Assembly (NCBI RefSeq): GCF_905147365.1
Contig: NC_056423.1
Location: forward strand, 5,250,501-5,314,500
Length of the DNA stretch: 64,000 nucleotides
Direction: 5' to 3'
From: Aricia agestis
Taxonomy: Eukaryota; Arthropoda; Insecta; Lepidoptera; Lycaenidae
Shown here: piece by piece, positions 46,998 through 56,899 of the stretch
Numbering within the stretch: the first letter of the stretch is position 1
How the letters are laid out: each line of letters opens with the position of its first letter
The notes under the pieces: model-generated
Databases searched by the model: none
What the model saw: the letters and a program-made list of their open reading frames with translations, nothing else
What the model was told of the DNA's origin: nothing
Position numbers and translations under genes: made by a program

Positions 46998-48288
46998 TAG
47001 GAATTCGTAGACATGTGAACACATCTTTATGATTATGAGATGTTCGTCCCTCTAATTAATGAAGTTAAATCTATGAATTCAAAGAATTTTTTACTTTTAT
47101 AAGTAGTGCAACAATAAAAATGTTTAAAGAAAAGGTTTTTGTGTTATAAAAACTTCTTTATATATATTAAATATTACTTACTCATATAAAAAAATGAAAA
47201 ATAACCTAGTGGATAGGTCACATAGTCACACTATGGATTAAAAATAATTGCTACTCTTGTTGATCCTTGAAATTATCAAATTTTTTTTTAATAAACAATT
47301 AAATATGCATTTCATTAGATTAAATTAACGAAGAAATCCATTTATTGCTGTATTTTTTTGTATTAAATTATATTTTACATTTAATCGCACAACGGAATCT
47401 GTTTCGTCGAAAATTCGATTTTGTTTCAATAATATCAGAATAATATAACGTTTTCAGCGTTCTTTTTAACTTATTCCATTAGTTCAATATTTTTCCTTGT
47501 ATATGACATTCAAATAAAGGTAAATAAATGACCTTAAAAAATATAGACATATTTTTGCAAGGGTACACGTTTTTTTGAAAATGCCCAAGTACATCAAAAA
47601 AATGTAGTCTCAACAACAGCAACGAATTACAAGTACTGTATTATTGAACAATTCAGACAATACAGTCGTGACTGGCTCGGAGGCTGTGGCTTCCATCTTG
47701 CATAACCTTGTTACTTGCGCTTTGTATGTGAAGGAAATAGCGCTTATGGGCCGTACCAACTATCAATTTTAGATCCCGACAAAAAAGGTTTCGTACCCCA
47801 GGAATTCTCAACAGCCAATTCTGAGACTTAACACCGGGGAGTACAGTTGAAAATACTTTAATTTGGAGAGAAGAAAGACTAGAAAATATGTTACAATTGC
47901 GGCTTTCAAAAGTGATCTTTATAGTAATGGGGATATAGTTTAAAATGTGTCGGTTGGAGCGTAGAATTAGAATCGTGCTTATTGAAAAATGCCTCGATTT
48001 GCCACGCATAATGTTTTGCCGGTCTGATTTTCGATTTGTCGATAACAATACATAATTATGTGTGATGTATGTACGCCTTATAAGACGCTGGCCCGGCTTC
48101 CTAGTTGTATGCCAGCTTTTTGCACCCATACAATTTGATATGCTCGTACAAATTACGCCATAAAAAGCACAATCATCTAGCTATTTGAATACTTGAATAG
48201 CTTAATTTTGTATAGCTTTTGGACGAAAAAGCTTTTCTGTTGTGTGGTGTAAGTTGCGACCTATAAAATATGTATTAAGTATAAAACA
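46998..48288. other. Non-coding stretch with an unexplained open frame
   Basis: A minus-strand frame of 158 codons (47653-48129) is long for this AT-rich DNA but shows no domain, composition or splice support. The GC content there is higher, so it may be a decayed coding or element remnant. I make no gene call. Confidence 0.4.
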
Positions 48289-48655
48289 CTAGATGTTCCA
48301 CGCGGCTTCGCCCGCGTAATTTAGGAATTTCACGGAAACCGTACATTTTCCGGCAAAAAATAGCCTATGTCCCTTCACGTGGTCTATTCTTCATGTGTGC
48401 CAAATAACATAAAAATTGCTCTAGTAGTTCTTAAGATAGTAAGCAATTTCATATTGTTTTCCCCGTTTTTTTACATTTCCACATGTTTGCTCCAATTGAT
48501 CTTAGCTTAATATTATATAGCCTATAACATTTCTCGATAAATGGGCTATCTAACACTGAAAATTTTTTTCAAATCGGACCAGTAGTTCTTGAGATTAGCG
48601 CGTTCGAACAAACAAACAAACTCTTCAGCTTTATAATATTATAATTATTATTATG
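48289..48655 (+). repeat. Dispersed repeat, second copy of 1877-2262
   Basis: Head actagatgttccacgcggct, then 'cccgcgtaatttaggaattt', 'cccttcacgtggtctatt' and 'caaactcttcagctttataa', matching the 1.9-kb copy in order and orientation. Confidence 0.8.
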
Positions 48656-48719
48656 CTAATCATATTATGTATGTTGAAAAATTTTGATAGACTTCTAGCT
48701 TTTATCTACAAGTTCTACA

Positions 48720-48925
48720 ACTACATCTAATATTTAAAAATAAGTCGGGTTTTCCTTCCTGACGCTATAACTCCAGAACGCACGAACCGATTTCCACGGT
48801 TTGCATTCGTTGGTCTCGGGCTCCGTGAGGTTCATAGAAAAAAAATCAGAAAAAACTTCAAGAGAAAAGCAGGAAAACAGGGAAAATCATTTTATGGCAA
48901 AACAACGTCTGCCGGGACAGCTAGT
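48720..48925 (-). repeat. Dispersed repeat ending in 'gccgggacagctagt'
   Basis: The same terminus as the split repeat ending at about 43672; on the minus strand the head is ACTAGCTGTCCCGGCAGACG. The pogo-type element begins immediately beyond it, separated only by the duplicated TA. Confidence 0.7.
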
Positions 48926-48927
48926 TA

Positions 48928-51900
48928 GAGTAATTTCCCTAAATATGGACTAGTCACACAATGTGGACTATGGAAATATTTCAATTCGTATAACTACTAG
49001 CGAAGTGAATATAGCAACAAACAACGCACTTTCGCCGCGTGGCGCCACTAGTCATTCGCAGCGAGTCTCCGAGTGCGGCTGTGTCGGTGGCAGCCATTTT
49101 TGTTTTCAGCGTGATTTGATATAATTTTTCGGTAAGTTTCGTAAGATGATTGCTGTTATATTGATATTAATTGTATTGTGAGGATTATTTTTTTGAAAAT
49201 GTTATTGTATTAGCAGTTATTGTCCCTAAGAGTAATAACTGTAGCTAACGTAAATATTTTCTGAAAACATTATAACCTAAAAGTAACATCAGTTTTCAAT
49301 ATGGACTCCAACAGGGATTTCATAAATGGACCAGTGGTCCATATTGTAATTATGTAGTCCATTTTATGATACCAGTTTATTTTTGTTTTAGGAAATGGCC
49401 TCGACAAGTCAACAAGGCAATAGGCAAAAATGGAGTAAAGATTCTATGACTATGGCAATATTAGCTATTAAAGAAAAAAGAATGGGATATTTAAAAGCGT
49501 CAAAATCTTTCGGCGTGCCAAAAACCACACTCATTCGTTTATGCCAAAAACAAAATATGCCCTTGTATGATTTGACGAATATAAAACTTGGTAGAAAAGC
49601 AACACTTCCCACAGATTTAGAAAATGATCTAGCTGAATATGTTCTTCGAATGGAGGAAGCAGGGTTTGGATTAACTAGACGTGATATTATGTCATTGGCT
49701 TATCAATTGGCCGAGAAAAATAACTTGCGTCATACCTTTTCTCAAGAAAAGCAGTCTGCTGGTAAAACATGGCTGAGATTGTTCTTAAAGCGCCACCCTA
49801 ACCTCTCTTTTCGCCAACCCACTGGCACATCCATTGCAAGATTGAAGGGCTTTAACAGAGAAAGTGTCAACAGATTTTTTGAATTATTAGAAGAAGCTAT
49901 GGACAAATACAAATATACTCCAAACAATATATACAATGTTGATGAGACCGGTATTACAGTGGTGCCCTCAAAAATGCCTGAAATACTTGCCGAGAAGGGA
50001 AAGCGGCAAATAAAGGCTGCAACATCAGGCGAAAGAGGGTCTACAGTAACTTGTGTACTGTGTATGAACGCTAGCGGCTCATATGTTCCACCAATGATGA
50101 TTTTTCCCCGTAAGCGGGATAGTCCACTTTTAATGAAAGGAGCTCCTCCTGGCTCAATACACGCATGTCACCCATCGGGTTGGATTCAAACTGATCTTTT
50201 CACTCAGTGGTTTAAGCATTTTCTACAGCACGTAAAACCTTCTGACACTTCTCCTGTACTTTTGATATTAGATGGACATGCAAGTCATACAAGAAATATT
50301 GAACTGATTGACTTGGCACGAGAGAATCATGTTCAATTATTATCATTACCTCCACATTCTAGCCATAAGATTCAGCCACTCGATCGTACATTCATGGGGC
50401 CATTAAAGAAATACTTCACTGAAGAAATCCGGCAATTTGTGCGTAACAAAGGACAAAATGCTCAGCATTGGGACATTGCGGAGCTATTTGGGCGTGCCTA
50501 TATAAAAGCTCAGCGTGCTGAACTAGCAATTAATGGTTTTCGTGCAACTGGGATTTGTCCAATTGATAGAAATGTTTTCCAAGACCATGACTTCATAGAT
50601 TTTGAGAGTGAACAGTCAGGGAACAATCAACTTGAACAGGTAGATCCTATTCAGCAAACACAAGACATCGTCCAATCGCCGCCAGTCATTTCCGCTCATA
50701 ACAGTGATGATGGTGATTCAGACAGGACCATGTGTGAATCGCCATCGTTACTTACACACAAACTCCACGCCAACGAAGTTCAACCTTTAGCCAAATTGGC
50801 ATTAGAAGCTTCTTCAAAATATAGACAAATTAATTCATCCCAAGAAATAGATCTTTCTCCCAATCCTCATTCATCTCTAATTCCTGAATCATTTAGACAA
50901 GATACAGATTTAGATCTTGCATTGCAGTCCCAAAAAACAAGTGAGCCAGAAAAACCTTATGAAGATAGACCTTCCACATCCACAGCTTATTTGTCTCCAA
51001 AACAAATTTGTCCAATACCAAGTTTAAACAAAAAAACTAGTAACAGAGGGAGAAAAGTTTCTAAGTCAACAATATTGACTTCATCGCCCTACAAACTTGA
51101 TTTGACAACATCAGTAAAACGGAAAAATGAAGCAGAAGCGCTAAAGAATAAAAAGAATGCTTTGAGGGAGTTGAAAGGAAAGGAAAGAATGAATGACAAG
51201 TGTGCCTCAAAAAGAAAGAAAACTATACCAAAGAAAACAAAAGAAAATGACAGAAAGAAAGCAAAAAAAAATGATAAAACAAAGGCATTGAAGAAAGTTA
51301 GAAGAGAGTCCACGTCATCCGACGAGAGTGCCTTTTCAATCAATGATATGACTGATGAGAGCCCTGATCGTAGCCAAAGAGATAATGGCAAATGTTTTTA
51401 TTGCAACGGACTGTTTTCCGAAGATACACAAGGAGAGCAATGGATCCAGTGTCCTTCATGCGAGAAATGGGCCCATGAAGAATGTGCTGGTGTCGAAAGT
51501 GGTCGATTTATTTGTGAATTTTGCCGAGATGACTGATTCTTTTTTATCGTATTATTTTCATTTGTTTGTTACGGTAGTTGAGCCTGGTTTTTGTTATAGA
51601 AACCTTTGATAACGGTTAAATAGTCGCTGTTAAGCATTAGTGTCCTAACGCACAATTTTTTTTTTGTGAACATAACTGCATTCATAACTCAATACGTAAT
51701 TTTTATGTGGGTTAGTACACTAATGCTTAACAGCGTCCATTAATGTAAACCGTTTATTTGTTTTTATTCTTACTTGATTTATTTTCTATGAGAGTTTTAT
51801 TTTTGACAAAGTGTAAAGTTAACTTAGGTAGTAAATGTATACTTATGCCGCCTATAAGTTTGTAAGTTGTGATTTTTGACTGTTAAAGATTTACTTAAAT

Positions 51901-52210
51901 AGTCAATTTTGTGATAAGATAATACTTAAACTTACTTATAATTCGAAATGTCCATATTATGTACCCATAGTCCATATTAAACATGCTGTGGTCCATATAA
52001 TACGCTCATTTTGAGAACAGGCAATAGTGCCTGTTTTTGAAAATTCAGTATTTTTCTTACTTATGTTGTTATTTTTGTAAGATTGAATCTATTTTTTTAA
52101 CTTGTGTTAATTTCTTCATAGATTTATGAGAATAAATCCTTACAATCTATTAAAATTTGGGTTTTATTTATCAAAAACGATACGGTAGTCCATATTTAGA
52201 GAACTTACTC
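48928..52210 (+). mobile_element. Complete pogo/Tigger-type DNA transposon (3,283 bp)
   Basis: The element begins gagtaatttccctaaatatg and ends with the complement of gagtaagttctctaaatatg, 20 of 22 terminal bases matching. It is flanked by TA at 48926-48927 and 52211-52212, as expected for Tc1/mariner/pogo insertion. A tggact/tggacc motif (or its complement) is repeated near both ends, about 48945, 48964, 49302, 49327 and 49364 on the left and 51950, 51971, 51992 and 52188 on the right. These could be subterminal transposase-binding sites. A 5'-UTR intron and an AATAAA at 52131-52136 frame the intact transposase gene, so the copy looks capable of expression. Confidence 0.9.
49395..51536 (+). 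CDS. Pogo/Tigger-family DDD transposase with C-terminal PHD finger
   Basis: A 713-residue intact protein, probably nuclear. Residues about 12-55 form a psq-type helix-turn-helix (WSKDSMTMAILAIKEK to TTLIRLCQ). About 66-150 resembles a CENP-B-type DNA-binding domain (KTWLRLFLKRHPNLSFRQPT). The DDE_1 catalytic core has D183 (YNVDETGI), D293 (LLILDGHASHTR) and D330 (HKIQPLDRTFMGPLK). The last pair is separated by 36 residues, a pogo-like DDD triad. Residues about 400-580 are low-complexity and serine-rich; about 575-650 are lysine-rich with likely nuclear signals. The C-terminus (about 667-710) has CFYC, CPSC, WAHEEC and CEFC, a C4HC3 PHD finger that may read chromatin. The ATG lies 3 bases after an acceptor (AG at 49390-49391); the matching donor is G|GTAAGT at 49131/49132, giving a 260-bp 5'-UTR intron. 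No frameshift or stop. Host domestication is unlikely because the terminal repeats are intact. Confidence 0.92.
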   Translation: MASTSQQGNRQKWSKDSMTMAILAIKEKRMGYLKASKSFGVPKTTLIRLCQKQNMPLYDLTNIKLGRKATLPTDLENDLAEYVLRMEEAGFGLTRRDIMSLAYQLAEKNNLRHTFSQEKQSAGKTWLRLFLKRHPNLSFRQPTGTSIARLKGFNRESVNRFFELLEEAMDKYKYTPNNIYNVDETGITVVPSKMPEILAEKGKRQIKAATSGERGSTVTCVLCMNASGSYVPPMMIFPRKRDSPLLMKGAPPGSIHACHPSGWIQTDLFTQWFKHFLQHVKPSDTSPVLLILDGHASHTRNIELIDLARENHVQLLSLPPHSSHKIQPLDRTFMGPLKKYFTEEIRQFVRNKGQNAQHWDIAELFGRAYIKAQRAELAINGFRATGICPIDRNVFQDHDFIDFESEQSGNNQLEQVDPIQQTQDIVQSPPVISAHNSDDGDSDRTMCESPSLLTHKLHANEVQPLAKLALEASSKYRQINSSQEIDLSPNPHSSLIPESFRQDTDLDLALQSQKTSEPEKPYEDRPSTSTAYLSPKQICPIPSLNKKTSNRGRKVSKSTILTSSPYKLDLTTSVKRKNEAEALKNKKNALRELKGKERMNDKCASKRKKTIPKKTKENDRKKAKKNDKTKALKKVRRESTSSDESAFSINDMTDESPDRSQRDNGKCFYCNGLFSEDTQGEQWIQCPSCEKWAHEECAGVESGRFICEFCRDD

Positions 52211-52466
52211 TACTAGTTAGGTATAGATGTACTATTACTACTTGCCAGTTGCCAGTCGCGATGTTGTTCCTTACGAGTCGTCCATTAGGTGCGTAAGGAA
52301 GCAAGGGGGAGGGTCCCGTCGAATTCAGGCAAATCTTACTTGCTGCCGCTCTTAGACATTTAATGATGATTAAACTTCAATTTAATGAAGAGTTTTACAT
52401 ACATAATGTATGGGCCTTATGTCAAAATCCTCATTCAATTACCGTTAAGTAATTAATAGGGGATTA

Positions 52467-52596
52467 AGGGACTGTTTCACTACTTTCTGATAAAGTGCTT
52501 ATTAGGCTATTCACAACTTTTTTGACAGATTCTCCATACTTGATCTGTCAAGTTAATTGGTGGATAGCCTTATCAGGTAGTGGTGATACAGGCCCT
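52467..52596. mobile_element. 130-bp MITE with 'agggnctgt' ends
   Basis: agggactgtttcactacttt at the left and 'gtagtggtgatacaggccct' at the right are inverted relatives. TA occurs directly outside both ends (52465-52466 and 52597-52598). The inner 'ttattaggctat' / 'atagccttat' pair continues the fold. Confidence 0.7.
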
Positions 52597-52599
52597 TAG

Positions 52600-53870
52600 C
52601 CTTTAGGTATTATCACATTTTACCATTTATCTGAGATTCCTCATAATTCATAACAATATTATGTCAATTGTCACCTAGTTTATTTAAGTTGAAATTGTCG
52701 TGCTAGGAGACTTAACAGTTAAAGTTCATAGGATAAACAAACAACATTCGTATTTGTACTGCCATATCACGATGTGCCTAATTTTATAATGGCATGTCCT
52801 TGGCTTGTACTGATATTTAACTTCAATCTTTGTATTACATCGCCTTGATGTGATTGTATTGTCATTTTGGTAGAGCCAGTATTGTTAATAATTATAGGGG
52901 AATAAGCTCGGCGTTTGCCATTAAACTAAAACCATTATAGTAAAATACTATAATAATTTTCTATATTCTGTTCTGTTCCGTTTCTCTGAACAAAACTTAT
53001 GTCGAAAACCAACTGAAAGAGCCAAGGGGATTCTCCAAATGTTAAATGTTAATTGCAATTTGCAACCTAATTGTAAATGTAACCAAGTTAGCTTTGAGAC
53101 AATTTCGTGCAAAAAAATAATACATGACGTTAAATAATATTATAAATTATTATTTCGTTCGGCAGGGAACGCTTACTCCCCTTTCCCCCTTTCTAAATGC
53201 TTTACGTAATTCATAAACGCCCCCTTATTACAACTAAAAACCAATCGAAATTTGATCTCCTAGTATTGTCATAGGTTATTTCCAATATTCCATACATTAT
53301 TCATCGAAGGTCAAATATTAGGGCTTGCACAAGACACTTTCACTGCAGTGATACCTCTGTTATTACAATAATTGTTATCATCCGAGGACTGTTCCGTCAT
53401 GGCCCTTAAATTAGTTAATCATTGGACAATAATAATAATAATTTATAATCGAACTACATACAGTCTCCCTCTGTTAATTGACTTACTACCATAAAATAAT
53501 GATTCGCCATTATAAGGACATTAATTAAATATTTAAGTGTTTATAGAATCCTTGTTTTAATTTCGGATTTCGGAATCCTTATAATTATGTAGTTTCATCC
53601 GTCTGTTCGTCTTAAGCTTAACGGTCGTCCAAACGATAATAAAGTAAGTTAGTATCCTTTTTTCCCAATAACAATGATTCCAATTTCTGAACTAGGTATT
53701 CATATATTTATAAGTAGGTCCATTTAATCTGCCTAGCTTTAATTTAGGGTAATGGATGTCTATGAATTTAACATTTTTTTATTTCATTCAAACTTTTATA
53801 CTATAATCTAAGAGTCAATAAACTTTATCAATGTTAAATGACACTATCATCGGTAGTGATAAGAAGATTG
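52600..53870. other. AT-rich non-coding stretch
   Basis: No gene, RNA gene or clear element recognised. Confidence 0.45.
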
Positions 53871-53878
53871 ATTGCGTG

Positions 53879-54252
53879 TAGGGTTGCCATCCGTCCGGAT
53901 TTCCCCGGATTTGTTAGGACAAACTAGGGTTTGAAGCCCGTCCGGGGTGCGTCCGGCCGGGTTTTTGAAAAGTGTCCGGTTGAAATCCGGACACTTTTGC
54001 TGAGAGAAATCCAACTTTTTAACCAGGCAGTAATTAACGAAAGATAAAAATTCGTTATGCATACACACGGTTTCTAGCACGGACTTGAGTTAGTCAGATT
54101 TTTACAAATTCTTGTTGGAAAAGCAAAAATTGACAAGACGTTATCGTAAATAATGTTTAAGAGGTGTCCGGGGAATAACCACATTTCGGCCAAATGTCCG
54201 GGAAGTTTGTCGTGCCTGACCGGCAAAGGGAATTTGGGTGATGGCAACCCTA
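53879..54252. mobile_element. 374-bp hAT-like MITE with exact 8-bp duplication
   Basis: Ends TAGGGTTGCCATC and GATGGCAACCCTA are perfect inverted repeats. Exact flanks attgcgtg lie at 53871-53878 and 54253-54260. The interior is rich in 'tccgg' motifs ('gtccggatttccccgg', 'gtccggggtgcgtccggccg', 'tgaaatccggacactttt'). It shares termini and the ccgga theme with 39698-40441. Two minus-strand frames through it are shadows. Confidence 0.85.
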
Positions 54253-54279
54253 ATTGCGTGTGTACTTTAGTGTTTCTGG

Positions 54280-54415
54280 GGACACGGTAGTGCCCCCGCC
54301 GAGACGAGCCAAGCGAAGCGCAAGGGTACCCACCCAAAATACCAAAGTACCCACCCATTCCGTACCCAAAGAGGAGTACGCGGCCTAACATTGTGACACG
54401 AGAATTTTATCCATT
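54280..54415 (-). repeat. Fragment of the split-repeat family
   Basis: It contains 'gtgacacgagaattttat' at about 54391-54408, the complement of the 39.68-kb tail, preceded by GC-rich 'gagacgagccaagcgaagcg'. A short isolated fragment. Confidence 0.55.
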
Positions 54416-55359
54416 AGCTATCCATTTTTGAAAAATTTATTCGTGAACGCGAAAAAGCAAAATAGCGGACAGTGTAGGTCGGCCAAAATCTTCATACCCC
54501 CTTGATATGAATACAGTTCACGCCTAACCCGGGAGTCGGGAAAATTAGGCGTGAAGATGTTACAGACAGCCATAACTCGTAATAATATTAGTATGGCTAT
54601 CAATAGTAGGTTTTAAAATGCCCAAATACATTTCGAATTGAATGCTTCTTCCATCGGCCCATCTTGAAGACGCTCAAGGTCACCAAAGCTTTCATCTGGT
54701 CGACCGGTGACGCAATACAATAGATGTTATCTCACGATCCCAATTATATCATTGTGATGGCTCTCAACATGGCTCTTATCTTGCTTTCATCACCGACATC
54801 ATCATCATCAATGGGAACAATCACATTCGAAGCGACAAAAATGTTGGTGTTTATTTAGATATTTTGTGAATACTAGACAGAAAGGCAAAGCTTTGTTCAG
54901 TAACTTTCCTTAAAGTGTTTCTCCTAGTACATATATTTATTTATTTAGTAATTTCCACCCCAAAGGGAGTTAAATAGGAGACCAGTGTGCTGTGTGCCAG
55001 CAAACGAAACCCCATAAAGAGATAGTTTAAGATTTAAAGGAGGAAAAGAAAAATATTATTTTGTTTTACTTATTACGTATCCACAAGTATCTTTCCCAAT
55101 ATTCCATCTTGCTGCATATTATAATATGCTATATATTTGAATTCGTTAACGAGTATTTCAATAGTTAGTATTTTTATTTACCAATTTATTCGTTTATGCA
55201 CAGAAATTACAACAAAATATTTCGCAATTAAGACCAGCTAACGATGATTCCATATTTAAGGTTCTTTAAATTTTAAAGGTCAATATTAATATTTTAAACT
55301 GATTTTTTTTTCTACTAGAATCAAGATGTTTTCGGTAACTTCAGGCAGAAGTATCAAAT

Positions 55360-55575
55360 CAGCGGGGCTAAAATGGTCACATTTAGCAATTCCTCTCAAT
55401 CAATTCAGCAAATGAATTGTCAAAACTGTCAAACTGACAAATGTCAAATCAGTACAAAATTCAAAAATACAGAAATGAATAATTGCAAGCAGAGTTGTAT
55501 TTTGCGATTTTAGAAAAATGAATCATATTATGATTCATATCATGATTCTTCAAAGCGACCATTTTAGCCCCGCTG
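55360..55575 (+). mobile_element. MITE with 'cagcggggctaaaatggtc' ends, copy 1
   Basis: Terminal inverted repeats cagcggggctaaaatggtc and gaccattttagccccgctg are perfect apart from their outer context. The body includes 'ctgtcaaactgacaaatgtc' and 'tgaatcatattatgattcat'. It is the inverted counterpart of 56691-56899. Confidence 0.85.
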
Positions 55576-55710
55576 GTCTGAGGGCATATTATTATCACCT
55601 CGATCGGTCGGAAAATCTTCCTTTGCAATAGCCATTATTTGGTAGGGCCGGATTTATATTTTTTTATAAATATAGGCCACTTTACTTTTGCCGAACTCTG
55701 CTGCCGTATT

Positions 55711-55933
55711 AGGAGTGAGCACACTGAGACGGGCCGTGCCGGGACTCAGCGTGCCGGGGCTCATCGCAAAAATCCGCCTCCATACAATTTGTATGGAAGC
55801 GGATGCGCGTATCGCACACTGTGTCGGGGCGCAGCGGATTTCCGCTTCCATACAAATTGTATGGAGGCGGATTTTTGCGATGAGCCCCGGCACGCTGAGC
55901 CCCGGCACGGCCCGTCTCAGTGTGCTCACTCCT
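55711..55933. mobile_element. GC-rich MITE with 93-bp near-perfect arms
   Basis: 55711-55803 and 55841-55933 are inverted copies with one mismatch, beginning aggagtgagcacactgagac and including 'tccgcctccatacaatttgt'. The 37-bp loop is GC-rich. The element lies 156 bp upstream of the first recognised host exon. Long frames on both strands here arise from the palindrome and are not genes. Confidence 0.9.
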
Positions 55934-56089
55934 TTAGATCGCAGACTAGGACGCCATAGGACGCTGCCGCCCATAGGTCATGTCCCATGGCCTATACCTA
56001 CTACCTATATACATAAATCCAGAGCTGCTCTTTAGTACTCATTAGCCACACTCTTCCCTTCTCTTCTAACCGCACTTCCCCATCCTCAG

Positions 56090-56254
56090 GTATTGCAACG
56101 CGACGTGGAATGCCACAGCCGCATAGTCAGCTCCGTGGTGCGGCTGTGCGGGGAGGACGCCCTCGCCCTAGAGCGGCGCTGGCATCTGCTGTACCTGAGG
56201 GCCATCGAGTGGCAGTGCCATCTGGAGGCGTGTCTCGCGAGGAGTGAGAACCAG
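56090..56254 (+). CDS. Klarsicht-like protein, internal exon A
   Basis: The acceptor is catcctcag and the donor is CAG|gtgagt; length 55 codons, phase 0 at both borders. The translation runs VLQRDVECHSRIVSSVVRLC, and later contains ERRWHLLYLRAIEWQCHLEA. This is a helical, spectrin-repeat-like segment with the W-H-L-L-x-L-R-x-x-E-W-Q pattern I associate with the KASH protein Klarsicht and relatives. Such proteins sit in the outer nuclear envelope, bind SUN proteins through a C-terminal KASH domain and connect the nucleus or lipid droplets to microtubule motors. The KASH end lies outside this window. Earlier exons were not found. Identification is by memory of the family and needs a protein search; another spectrin-repeat protein is the main alternative. 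Confidence 0.7.
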
Positions 56255-56443
56255 GTGAGTTGGGTACCAAGCCCCGAATAGTATAAGCAGGTAATATTTT
56301 TATAGCAGAGCTACTAAAAACCAGGTGAGTTCTTACCAAGTTAGCACAGTATAGGACGCGTACAGCTTTAAGTCTGTGTTTTTACCGAAGTTTGGTTGAG
56401 AAGAACGTGCTTTTGAGGATCAGTGGAACTAATCGAGCATTTA

Positions 56444-56603
56444 GGCTGCGTTTCCACCACATATGTGTTGCGAGGAATGTGTTTTTGAGAACCAATAGAA
56501 TCGCCTCATTGACGTGAGCTCGCCATGACATCGCTCAGTGCGGCGATGCTATTGGATCTTAAAAACACATTCCTCGCAACACATCTCTGGTGGAAACGCA
56601 GTC
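56444..56603. mobile_element. Intronic MITE ('ctgcgtttccacca' type)
   Basis: ggctgcgtttccaccacata at the left and its inverted relative 'tctggtggaaacgcagtc' at the right continue as 'gtgttgcgaggaatgtgttt' in both arms. A familiar lepidopteran inverted-repeat element, inside the intron after exon A. Confidence 0.8.
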
Positions 56604-56690
56604 AGGACTCAGGAATAGCTCGCCTCGCAGAAAGGGGGAAAATGGAATAGGCATCTTAGGTAGGGTAAGGTGTAAATTGAGATTGAAGAT

Positions 56691-56899
56691 CAGCGGAGCT
56701 AAAATGGTCGCTTTGAAGAATCATGATATGAATGATAATATGATTCATTTTTCTAAAATCGCAAAATGCAACTCTGCTTGCAATTCATTTCTGTATTTTT
56801 GTACTGATTTGACATTTATCAGTTTGACAGTTTTGACAATTTATTTGCTGAATTGATTGAGAGGAATTGCTAAATGTGACCATATTTTTAGCCCCGCAG
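56691..56899 (-). mobile_element. MITE, inverted copy 2 of 55360-55575
   Basis: Starts cagcggagctaaaatggtcg and ends 'tttttagccccgcag'. Internal blocks ('ttctaaaatcgcaaaatgca', 'gtttgacagttttgacaatt') are the complement of the first copy in reverse order. It lies 437 bp after exon A. Confidence 0.85.

Noticed and set aside
55639..56035. Overlapping frames over 100 codons on both strands
   Set aside because: They read through a 93-bp-arm inverted repeat, which keeps stops out of both strands by symmetry.
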